Assembly: GCF_000621605.1 (NCBI RefSeq)
Contig: NZ_KK211315.1
Span: 18,062 to 82,061 of the forward strand
Origin: Butyrivibrio sp. MC2021
GTDB taxonomy: Bacteria; Bacillota; Clostridia; Lachnospirales; Lachnospiraceae
Direction of reading: 5' to 3'
DNA length: 64,000 bases
Shown piece by piece: positions 42,238-49,747 of this stretch. Each line of letters begins with the position of its first letter. Position 1 is the first letter of the stretch. The notes beneath the pieces are model-generated. The model made no database searches. It worked only from the letters and a program-made list of their open reading frames with translations, and had not been told where the DNA came from. A program made the position numbers and the translations under genes.

Positions 42238-43404
42238 TCAATCCTCTTTATCATTTCTGTAAATATAGTCCACCATCAGCAGGTCCTTGAATGAAATATC
42301 AAAGCCTATCCTCCTGGCGGTGGTGTAATTCACTCCTATCTTCGGCGTGGTCTCACAGACCATATCCAGCTTATCGAAGGGCACTCCCTCCTCAGCATAT
42401 CTTCTGATCTGCTTTACCATATGTGTGGCCGACTCCGGACAGTCCGTAAGCGTAACTCCAAAGAGCACTCCGTTGGCCACGGGAATAAGCTCATCCTGGG
42501 CCAGAGTCTTTATATTTGAAGGAATGATGCAGTCATCCAGAAGCTCCTGCATTTTATCCTCATATTCGATGGAGGAAATGGTAACCAGCAGGCAATCTAT
42601 GCCTTTTGCCGCAAGACTCCTGTAAGCCGCCTTCAGCTCACTGTAATATTTCTCATAATCCTCATCATTAACGGGCTCATCCACATGCTCGTACACCACT
42701 TCAAAGCCGTACTGCTCTGCTTTGGCTTCTATGGTGGGGATAGCGGAATAAATATAGGCGTCCTCGGAATCCTCATATACCACGCCCAGCTTTTTAAAAC
42801 CAAGGAATTTGTAACCTGCATCCAGCTGCCTTATATAGGGCGTTGTATCCACCAGGGCAAAAGACCTGTCGTCAAACCGCTCCGTTGTGCTTTTTACAAT
42901 GCCTGATTCTATTGGATCCGCAGCAAACATATTCATAAACTTGTACCCTGTTTTGTTCTGGGCAAGGTAAACTCCCGAGCCGGTGCCCATGGACAGCATG
43001 ATGTCCACATCACTGGTTAAAACAGTCTTTTGCTCCTCCTCATCCATCTCGTCCAGATTGTAGAAGGCATCCCTTACAAAGACATACCCTGCGCCGGAAA
43101 CATTGGCATCGCAGATATCCTCCCATAATTTCCGTGTATCTCCGATAACGAATTTCTCCTCATAATTCACGTCCTTGTACTTCTCTGCAAAAGAGCTGTC
43201 TATACTTCCCTGCTCTGCAAACTCAAGAGCTATGCACAAAAGGAGCTGGGTAAAAGAGCCATACTCCTCACTTTCAACATATCCGATCCTTACGGTGCTT
43301 TGGGGCGCTGATTCTGAACCTGCGGAAGCAAAGGCATAATTTGCATTAAGAACCAGAGAAATCAGCAAAACGCATATTATCAACATTTTCATGCTCTTTT
43401 TCAT
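42238..43404 (-). CDS. Periplasmic-binding-type (ABC substrate-binding-like) protein
   Basis: 388 residues. A signal sequence (MKMLIICVLLISLVLNANYA, then FA) lacks a lipobox cysteine. The mature part resembles two-lobed type 1 binding proteins of the PF04392 kind: MLSMGTGSGVYLAQNKTGYK, GFKKLGVVYEDSEDAYIYSA and LVTISSIEYEDKMQELL, ending with NYTTARRIGFDI. No ABC permease or ATPase gene accompanies it. Its ATG overlaps the stop of the MFS gene by four bases (AAGGAGG upstream), and its stop lies 11 bases before the NRPS ATG. It may capture or sense the peptide or a precursor for the neighbouring MFS or phosphatase; this is contextual. Confidence 0.8.
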   Translation of the reverse strand: MKKSMKMLIICVLLISLVLNANYAFASAGSESAPQSTVRIGYVESEEYGSFTQLLLCIALEFAEQGSIDSSFAEKYKDVNYEEKFVIGDTRKLWEDICDANVSGAGYVFVRDAFYNLDEMDEEEQKTVLTSDVDIMLSMGTGSGVYLAQNKTGYKFMNMFAADPIESGIVKSTTERFDDRSFALVDTTPYIRQLDAGYKFLGFKKLGVVYEDSEDAYIYSAIPTIEAKAEQYGFEVVYEHVDEPVNDEDYEKYYSELKAAYRSLAAKGIDCLLVTISSIEYEDKMQELLDDCIIPSNIKTLAQDELIPVANGVLFGVTLTDCPESATHMVKQIRRYAEEGVPFDKLDMVCETTPKIGVNYTTARRIGFDISFKDLLMVDYIYRNDKED

Positions 43405-45629
43405 GCTTTTTCACCTCCTTCACTGTCTTTCCTGTTGAAATGAAGGATCGCAGCGCCATAGACAATAAGTCCCACAACCAGCACAAGCACGATGACCTCT
43501 GTGGCCTTCGCAGCGCCTTTTCCCAGACGGGCTGTAATCGCTATAGGTCCTATTCCTATGGCAAGTTTTCCGAATATCATCTGAAGCAGCGTACTATGCT
43601 CGGTAACAGTACCCTTCACGTGGTCCAGACCGGAATCGATGACCACAAGGCCGAAGCAGTCCCAAAGGCTGGTGAAAATAATTGCCAGGATTGCAGCCCA
43701 GAAACTAGATGTAAAGGCAAATAATCCAATACTCAGCGTCTGAAGGAGCATGTAGATAAACATCGCCTCTCTTGTCTTTATCCTCTTGGTTACCCATTCG
43801 GATATAGGATCTGTGAGGTATGCGATTATCATGAAATTAGTCATAAGAAGTCCCGCAACCATTGAATTGGAGAGATTCATCTCATCTCCGAACAGCGGAA
43901 ATGTGTATTCTACAAACAACGAGGACATATACAAAGGAATAACAACAAATATCATGAATATGCGAACCTGAGGGAATCTCAGCTCCTTCAATGCCACTGT
44001 CAGAGACAGAGGTTCCTCTTTTTCCTGTTTCTCCGGGAAATGAGCGATATAAATAAGCATCAGGCACAGGCATCCTATGGCCGCACCTACGATATAAACT
44101 ACAGAATAGGACGCAACGTCCGCTATAAGACCACCTATTACAACTCCGCAGCATACGCCCAGGTTAATTGCCGCCATATATTCCACCAGCAGCCTGTTGT
44201 GCATATCCTTGTCCTTCTGGGAAGCCGCATAAAGCCTGATGGCATTGACGATTATGCCGTCGCAGAAACCAAAGATGAATCTGGAAACGATAAGGAATGG
44301 AAGGCTTGGGGAAAAGGCGCACAGAATATAACCGATGATACCGGCAATAATTCCGGCTATCAGAGTCTTTTTCATACCGAACTTATTTATAAGATAGCCA
44401 CAGCCGAAAAGTCCCATAAGTACTGATACCGAGTACATGGTATTGGGCATACCACCTAGAAATGACATGGATTCGGGAAGATTCATGGCATCAAACATCT
44501 TGTTGGCAAATACAGAGAAAAAGCCGCTGTCCAGCGCAAAGGCGATTCCCTCGGCGAAAACAAAAAGCCTAAATCCCGGGATATACACCACGTCCGCGGA
44601 CTGTGTGTCACGACATTCAATATGATTAGTCAGGAACTGGATGGCCTCCATGCTCATAAAGATCGTAATAAGGATCAGAATAAGGATATCTATGGCATTG
44701 TTGACGCGCTTTCTGTTGATATAATCCCTGCTGTAATAACAATTAAGGCCAAGGCTGCTCTCCCCTGTCACATCAATACTGGTATAGCGGTTATTTATGC
44801 CGTCGCTCTCCAGGGGCGCACCGTTTACAAGCTCAATACGGGAGATCTCAGAGATACTCTGGACAAGCTCCTCGAAATATCCCTCAAGATCTGTGATCTC
44901 GTTATATTCAACGCCCTTTTCTATAACCTCGTTTATATCGCTTTCCACTGCCTTTGCGGTCATGACTGCAATTTTATCCAGGGATTCGGCAAAAGCATAA
45001 TCAACCTTTGCCATGGCAAGGCCCCCCAGCACGCACTGGGACACAACCAGGATTATGATGGCTGAAATGCGCATCCTTTTTACGCTGAGCTCATTGCCTC
45101 CCTTAATAAAGCAGGCAAGAAAAGAGGCTGCGATCACTCCCAGCATAACGTATAAGCCAATCCGGACGATGTAGCCTATATATTCTCTGGTAGCTGCATC
45201 CACGGATTCTCTTTCAAATTTAAGGATTATCTCACCGCCGTCGAAATCCACAAAGGCATACAATCCGTCATCCCGGAAAACATATTCCTCCTCTGAAGTA
45301 GTTCTTCTTACAGATTCAGTTATATCTCCTACGGCTTCTACTCTGCCCTTGTTTTTATCGGCGATCTCAACGCCTTTTATGTCATCCGAAAGTCTTGTTA
45401 TTCCCTCCATGATTCCTGTAAGTCCATAGAACTTATCCAGGGGTTTTCCAAAGCTCAAAGCGTAATTGATCTTTCTTACTGCACTGGAAGAATTTAAAAC
45501 ACCGGAATAAACCACAGTATCTGCCTGCAGCTTTCTATAGGACATTATATTAAGGGCAGCAGAAAAAAGCGCCATTACTACTCCCAACAGGACTATTGTA
45601 AGAATAACGCGATTTCTTTTAATCTTCAT
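43401..45629 (-). CDS. MFS transporter with N-terminal double sensor-like region
   Basis: 742 residues from ATG 45629 (GAGGAG ten bases upstream). The first 350 residues hold four membrane helices enclosing two extracytoplasmic segments (about 30-150 and 215-325; the second includes SLDKIAVMTAKAVESDINEV), as in CHASE-like sensors. A 12-helix MFS carrier follows from about 365, with GYLINKFGMKKTLIAG, RFIFGFCDGIIVNAIR and WVTKRIKTREAM. Known MFS proteins are about 400 residues, so the extra part is unusual. First gene of the NRPS operon; export of the tripeptide is the obvious inference, possibly gated by the sensor part. Confidence 0.85.
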   Translation of the reverse strand: MKIKRNRVILTIVLLGVVMALFSAALNIMSYRKLQADTVVYSGVLNSSSAVRKINYALSFGKPLDKFYGLTGIMEGITRLSDDIKGVEIADKNKGRVEAVGDITESVRRTTSEEEYVFRDDGLYAFVDFDGGEIILKFERESVDAATREYIGYIVRIGLYVMLGVIAASFLACFIKGGNELSVKRMRISAIIILVVSQCVLGGLAMAKVDYAFAESLDKIAVMTAKAVESDINEVIEKGVEYNEITDLEGYFEELVQSISEISRIELVNGAPLESDGINNRYTSIDVTGESSLGLNCYYSRDYINRKRVNNAIDILILILITIFMSMEAIQFLTNHIECRDTQSADVVYIPGFRLFVFAEGIAFALDSGFFSVFANKMFDAMNLPESMSFLGGMPNTMYSVSVLMGLFGCGYLINKFGMKKTLIAGIIAGIIGYILCAFSPSLPFLIVSRFIFGFCDGIIVNAIRLYAASQKDKDMHNRLLVEYMAAINLGVCCGVVIGGLIADVASYSVVYIVGAAIGCLCLMLIYIAHFPEKQEKEEPLSLTVALKELRFPQVRIFMIFVVIPLYMSSLFVEYTFPLFGDEMNLSNSMVAGLLMTNFMIIAYLTDPISEWVTKRIKTREAMFIYMLLQTLSIGLFAFTSSFWAAILAIIFTSLWDCFGLVVIDSGLDHVKGTVTEHSTLLQMIFGKLAIGIGPIAITARLGKGAAKATEVIVLVLVVGLIVYGAAILHFNRKDSEGGEKA

Positions 45630-45654
45630 AAGTCGAATACTCCTCAAGTGTCAT
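45619..45654 (-). CDS. Possible 11-residue leader peptide overlapping the MFS start
   Basis: GAGGTGTT precedes an ATG at 45654 that encodes MTLEEYSTYED and stops at 45619, ten bases inside the MFS gene. The arrangement would couple leader translation to the MFS start. It may be chance; nothing else supports it. Confidence 0.25.
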   Translation of the reverse strand: MTLEEYSTYED

Positions 45655-45708
45655 AACACCTCACTTTATTTTACTATGATACAGCGCACTTTTTATCTAA
45701 AATAAGTA

Positions 45709-45753
45709 TAAAAAAGGGCCGCAAAAATGATGTGCTCATTTTTACGGCCCCTT
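45709..45753 (-). terminator. Terminator of the NhaC gene, upstream of the NRPS operon
   Basis: GGGCCGTAAAAATGA and TCATTTTTGCGGCCC (minus strand) form a 15-bp stem with one mismatch, followed by TTTTTT. Only about 55 bases separate it from the leader ATG, so the operon promoter must lie there; I see only weak boxes (TTATTT, then TATCAT 18 bases on). Confidence 0.85.
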
Positions 45754-45773
45754 GAATATATATGTTATATATA

Positions 45774-47333
45774 TTATTTATCTGTTGTTACTGTTGTTGA
45801 TGCTGTTTCAGATTTTCCTCCCAGGAGCTTGATTCCAAGGATTACTGCAACTGTAAGGATGATACCGAATGCCAGAGAAACATACCAGACTCTGAGTACT
45901 CCTGCAACAAGATATGTAACAAAGGATATTCCTGCTGCAGTCATGGCATATGGAAGCTGAGTGGATACGTGCTTGATATGATCGCACTGAGCTCCGGCAC
46001 TGGCCATAATGGTTGTATCCGAGATCGGTGAGCAGTGATCTCCGCATACAGCACCTGCCATGCAGGCAGAAATGGAAATGATCATAAGCTCGCTTGAAAG
46101 ATTGGCGTCAAATACACTTACTACGATAGGAATAAGGATTCCAAAGGTTCCCCAGCTGGTACCTGTTGCAAAAGCAAGGAATACAGCCACAAGGAATACT
46201 ACTGCAGGAAGAAGGCTCATTATTTCATTACTGGAAGCAAACTGTGAAACAAGACCTGCCACAAAATCCTTGGCTCCAAGAGAATCTGTCATGGCCTTCA
46301 GGGTCCAGGCGAAGGTAAGCACCAGGATCGCAGGAACCATGCTCTTAAAGCCCTCAGGAATTGCATTCATGCACTCGTTGAAGCTAAGAACCCTGGTTGC
46401 CAGGTAGAAAATAACTGTCAGTATAAGTGCCACAACAGAGCCAAAAACAAGACCTACAGATGCATCAGAGTTGGAAAACGCATCAATGAAGTTCTCTCCT
46501 GAGAAAAATCCGCCGGTATAGATCATTCCGATAACGCAGCAAACAATGAGAGCAACTATAGGAAATACCAGATGAGAAACCTTACCCTTTAAGGAAACAG
46601 GGGGTTCAGGCTGATCCTCAGCACCGGTAATACTGGATGCCCAGCTCTTTGCAGGCTTTATTCCCTCATGCTTGGTAAGATGCTCTGCTTCCTTCATAGG
46701 GCCAAAATCAAACTTGGCAAAGGTCAGAGTTAACATCATTACAATTGTAAGCAGCGCGTAGAAGTTATAAGGAATAGCTCTTACAAAAAGAGTAAGTCCG
46801 TTGGCTCCGTCAACGAAGCCGGTTACTGCTGCCGCCCAGGATGAAATAGGGGCAATAATGCAGACAGGAGCTGCAGTTGCATCGATAAGATATGCAAGCT
46901 TCTCCCTTGAGATCTTATGCTTATCCGTAAGAGGTCTCATAACAGAACCTACGGTAAGACAGTTGAAATAGTCGTCGATGAAAATAAGGATTCCAAGAAG
47001 AATGGTGGCAAGCTGCGCACCGGTCTTGGTCTTGACATGGGCCACAGCCCATCTTCCGAAGGCTGCCGAGCCTCCTGCTCGATTCATCAGCATGACCATG
47101 GTTCCCAGAATTACCAGGAATATCAGGATACCCACATTCCAGGGGTCTGAGAGCTGGGCGATCATTCCGTCCACAAACACATGTTGTATGGTTCCCTCGA
47201 GATTAAAACCTGAATACAGAAGTCCCCCCACAACAATACCGATAAACAGCGACGAGTAAACTTCCTTGGTGATCAGCGCCAGAGCTATGGCAATAATTGC
47301 CGGCAGCAGCGCCCAAAATGAGTTAACAAACAT
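45774..47333 (-). CDS. Na+/H+ antiporter, NhaC family
   Basis: 519 residues from ATG 47333 (MFVNSFWALLPAIIAIALAL), behind AAGGAGGTAAAT; the ORF to 47360 has no site. About 12 membrane helices. Family features include IFIDDYFNCLTVGSVMRPLT, ISSWAAAVTGFVDGAN, AFATGTSWGTFGILIPI and GDHCSPISDTTIMASAGAQC. NhaC-type carriers exchange protons for sodium or for organic anions such as malate/lactate or amines; the substrate is not resolved. It is flanked by its own promoter region and a strong terminator, so it is transcribed separately from the NRPS operon. Confidence 0.85.
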   Translation of the reverse strand: MFVNSFWALLPAIIAIALALITKEVYSSLFIGIVVGGLLYSGFNLEGTIQHVFVDGMIAQLSDPWNVGILIFLVILGTMVMLMNRAGGSAAFGRWAVAHVKTKTGAQLATILLGILIFIDDYFNCLTVGSVMRPLTDKHKISREKLAYLIDATAAPVCIIAPISSWAAAVTGFVDGANGLTLFVRAIPYNFYALLTIVMMLTLTFAKFDFGPMKEAEHLTKHEGIKPAKSWASSITGAEDQPEPPVSLKGKVSHLVFPIVALIVCCVIGMIYTGGFFSGENFIDAFSNSDASVGLVFGSVVALILTVIFYLATRVLSFNECMNAIPEGFKSMVPAILVLTFAWTLKAMTDSLGAKDFVAGLVSQFASSNEIMSLLPAVVFLVAVFLAFATGTSWGTFGILIPIVVSVFDANLSSELMIISISACMAGAVCGDHCSPISDTTIMASAGAQCDHIKHVSTQLPYAMTAAGISFVTYLVAGVLRVWYVSLAFGIILTVAVILGIKLLGGKSETASTTVTTDK

Positions 47334-47392
47334 ATTTACCTCCTTACCGCTCTTTTTCACACTATTACACTATTTTGTTAAAGTATACCACT

Positions 47393-47414
47393 ACTATACC
47401 ATATCTTGTATAGT
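47393..47414. promoter_or_regulatory. Dyad in the promoter region of the NhaC gene
   Basis: ACTATAC (47393-47399) and GTATAGT (47408-47414) form a spaced inverted repeat 20 bases upstream of a leftward TATACT box, about 60 bases before the ATG. It resembles a GntR- or MarR-type operator; the regulator is unknown. Confidence 0.35.
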
Positions 47415-47434
47415 AATATCACAAAAAACAGACT

Positions 47435-48010
47435 TTATATACTCTTTCTTTCCTTTATTGCAGTCAGGATTATAAACACGTATACCATTCCTATGCAGGC
47501 AGTGATGAACTGATGCAGTGAAAAGGTGGTCTGGAACACGCTCATCTTATTTCTTAAGGGACTCTCTGCCGGGATAAATGTAGGAAGGAGCCAGAGAGCT
47601 ATGGTAAGCCCCATGAAAGCTCCCTTAAGGGCTGCAGAAATCACAGCTGTTATTATATTCTTAACGCTAATTACTGGCTTTCCCTCTGCCATAATGCCCT
47701 TTTTCATAAGGAAATTAGCTGCCACAGCCAGCACAATATTTCCCAGCATTATAAAAGGGATAATAAGAGGCACTGCGGTCATTACAGGCGATGCTGCAAT
47801 GATGTAGGCTGTTACCGGGGTGATGATGCTGAGAATTATTCCACAGGGAAGGTTCACCATAAGAACCGCCAGAACAATGCAGGTATTGATGATAGGTCCC
47901 GTTATAAAAATACTGAGAGTCTTGAAAAACTGGCTGATGATACATATAGCCAAAAGAATTCCTGTTATTGCGATCTGTTTTGCCCCAAACTTCTGATTTG
48001 ATTTTTCCAT
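47435..48010 (-). CDS. ECF transporter S component-like membrane protein
   Basis: 191 residues, starting at ATG 48010 with GGGGAGAG upstream. Six hydrophobic segments (about 12-30, 38-55, 58-78, 82-102, 112-135, 165-183) and the N-terminal AKQIAITGILLAICIISQFF are typical of energy-coupling-factor substrate-binding subunits (vitamin, cofactor or metal uptake). No A/A'/T genes are nearby, which is normal for shared group II modules. The substrate cannot be predicted. It is transcribed away from the riboswitch-controlled permease. Confidence 0.75.
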   Translation of the reverse strand: MEKSNQKFGAKQIAITGILLAICIISQFFKTLSIFITGPIINTCIVLAVLMVNLPCGIILSIITPVTAYIIAASPVMTAVPLIIPFIMLGNIVLAVAANFLMKKGIMAEGKPVISVKNIITAVISAALKGAFMGLTIALWLLPTFIPAESPLRNKMSVFQTTFSLHQFITACIGMVYVFIILTAIKERKSI

Positions 48011-48088
48011 TTTCTCTCCCCACTCTGAATTATATTAATAATATGAAATCTAAACATTCTATAAAATAATATCATAAATGTAACTATG

Positions 48089-48117
48089 TTGTTGCGCAAA
48101 AACTTTAAATCTGATAT
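48089..48117 (+). promoter_or_regulatory. Promoter of the riboswitch transcript
   Basis: TTGTTG (48089-48094) and TGATAT (48112-48117) are 17 bases apart. The transcript would start some 25 bases before the riboswitch P1 stem. Confidence 0.5.
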
Positions 48118-48147
48118 TTTATTTAAGGAAAATTTATATCACCTTTG

Positions 48148-48245
48148 GTAAAAGGGAGTAGTTAACATACTTTTGTATGCAACATTGTTCGTCAATACGG
48201 GAGCTGAACGTTCCCCGGACATGTTATAGATAACGAGACTTTTAC
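48148..48245 (+). promoter_or_regulatory. yybP-ykoY manganese riboswitch
   Basis: The order of conserved pieces matches the manganese aptamer: P1 arm GTAAAAG, then GGAGTAG, a variable hairpin (AACATACTTTTGTATG), TTCGTCAATACGGGAG, a CCCCGGACATGTT segment, then AACGAGAC and the P1 closing arm CTTTTAC (48239-48245). In the known class, Mn2+ bridges the two internal-loop receptors and stabilises P1. The family is recognised from memory of the consensus, without a covariance search. Confidence 0.85.
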
Positions 48246-48277
48246 TGCATTTAATGGCAGTAGTAGTCTCTTTTTTT
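48235..48277 (+). terminator. Riboswitch expression platform terminator
   Basis: GAGACTTTTACTGC (48235-48248) pairs with GCAGTAGTAGTCTC (48257-48270, with an internal mismatch) and is followed by seven Ts. The 5' arm contains the closing strand of riboswitch P1, so metal-bound P1 and the terminator exclude each other. This predicts an ON switch with Mn2+. Confidence 0.85.
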
Positions 48278-48300
48278 CTGCCGGAAAGGAAAAACACATA

Positions 48301-49575
48301 ATGAAAACACTAGCAATTATCTTATTTGTCGGCATGTACGTAGGGCTGATAATGTTCCCCAAGCGAAGGGCGCTTATAGCACTGGCTGTGGCTGCAATCT
48401 TCGTCGTAACAGGCATCCTGCCTTACACCAAGGTTCTTGGCGTCGTTGACTGGAACGTGCTTCTGATGATCTTCGGAACACTGCTTCTCGTGGACTATTT
48501 CATAGAATCCAAGATGCCAAACCTTATCGCGGAGAAACTTCTGGATCTTGCCCCCAATGTAATGTGGGTAACAATCTTCATGTCACTGTTCTCCGGTATT
48601 ATCTCAGCCTTCATCGACAACGTGGCAACTCTTCTTATGGTAGCCCCTGTTGGACTTGCAATCTGTAAAAAGCTTAAGATCAATCCGGTTCCCATGATCA
48701 TTTCAATCGCCGTATCCTCCAACCTTCAGGGTGCAGCTACACTGGTTGGTGACACCACCTCCATCATGCTGGCAGCCAAGGCCTATGCGGATATGGACTT
48801 CATGGATTTCTTCTGGATGGACGGACGTCTCGGTATCTTCTTTGCAGTTGAGCTTGGTGCTCTTCTCACAGTGCCCATCATGATGATACTCTTCAGAAAG
48901 GACAAGGAGCCTGTTACTTCCACTGAGAAGACCGTTATTACCGACTATGTTCCCACTATTATGATGGTGGCTCACGTAGTGCTTCTCATGGCTGCTTCCT
49001 TTATTCCAGATAAGCCTGAGATCACCAACGGTGTGATCTGCTTTGTATGCAGCCTTATCGGTATGGTCTGGGAATACTTTAAGGATCACGACTTTGATCG
49101 CATCAAGAGAGTTGTTAAGAACCTGGACTACGATACAATCCTTCTTCTTACAGCGCTGTTCATGGTTATCGGTGGTATCACAGAGGTTGGTCTTGTAGAC
49201 GACCTTGCAGATCTCATCGTAACAACCGGCGGCAATAACCTCTTTGCCCTGTTTACCATTGTAGTTTGGGGCTCGGTTCTTATATCCGCATTTATTGACA
49301 ATATCCCTTATGTAGCTACTATGCTTCCTGTTCTTAAGGGTGTTACATTAGCTCTTGGCGTTAATCCTTGTCTCTTATACTTCGGTCTTCTCTGCGGAGC
49401 TACCCTTGGCGGTAACATCACTCCCGTAGGTGCCAGCTGCAACATCGCAGGTGTCGGAATGCTGAGAAAAGAGGGCTACGAGGTAAGCTTTAAGGACTTT
49501 GCCCGCATCGGTATTCCCTTTACCCTTGCAGCAGTTATCGGTTCTTACGTATTCCTCTGGGCACTGTGGAGATAA
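48301..49575 (+). CDS. ArsB/SLC13 (CitMHS-type) permease under Mn2+ riboswitch control
   Basis: 424 residues with about 11 membrane helices. Ion-transporter-superfamily features appear twice, in the paired hairpin regions: FSGIISAFIDNVATLLMVAP and WGSVLISAFIDNIPYVATML, plus LQGAATLVGDTTSIML and CGATLGGNITPVGASCNIAG. The ATG follows AAAGGA. Relatives move arsenite, dicarboxylates, or Na+ in exchange for H+ (NhaD). Control by a manganese aptamer suggests a role in Mn2+ efflux or an ion balance linked to manganese, but no transport assay for this type is known to me. Monocistronic, with its own terminator. Confidence 0.85.
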   Translation: MKTLAIILFVGMYVGLIMFPKRRALIALAVAAIFVVTGILPYTKVLGVVDWNVLLMIFGTLLLVDYFIESKMPNLIAEKLLDLAPNVMWVTIFMSLFSGIISAFIDNVATLLMVAPVGLAICKKLKINPVPMIISIAVSSNLQGAATLVGDTTSIMLAAKAYADMDFMDFFWMDGRLGIFFAVELGALLTVPIMMILFRKDKEPVTSTEKTVITDYVPTIMMVAHVVLLMAASFIPDKPEITNGVICFVCSLIGMVWEYFKDHDFDRIKRVVKNLDYDTILLLTALFMVIGGITEVGLVDDLADLIVTTGGNNLFALFTIVVWGSVLISAFIDNIPYVATMLPVLKGVTLALGVNPCLLYFGLLCGATLGGNITPVGASCNIAGVGMLRKEGYEVSFKDFARIGIPFTLAAVIGSYVFLWALWR

Positions 49576-49597
49576 CTTAACTTAATAAAAAGGTTTC

Positions 49598-49634
49598 AAA
49601 AGCCATTTGAGATAGTTTCTCAAATGGCTTTTTT
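49598..49634 (+). terminator. Terminator after the permease gene
   Basis: AAAAGCCATTTGAGA and TCTCAAATGGCTTTT form a 15-bp stem with a short loop, ending in a T run. Confidence 0.85.
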
Positions 49635-49747
49635 ACTGCAAATATTTCTAATAGAGTATTTATATTGTGATAATTTTTTTTTAATATTTCATTGATATAA
49701 TAATACTAGATATTTGCAACCTTTTTTCAAAGGACAGGAACCCGTAA

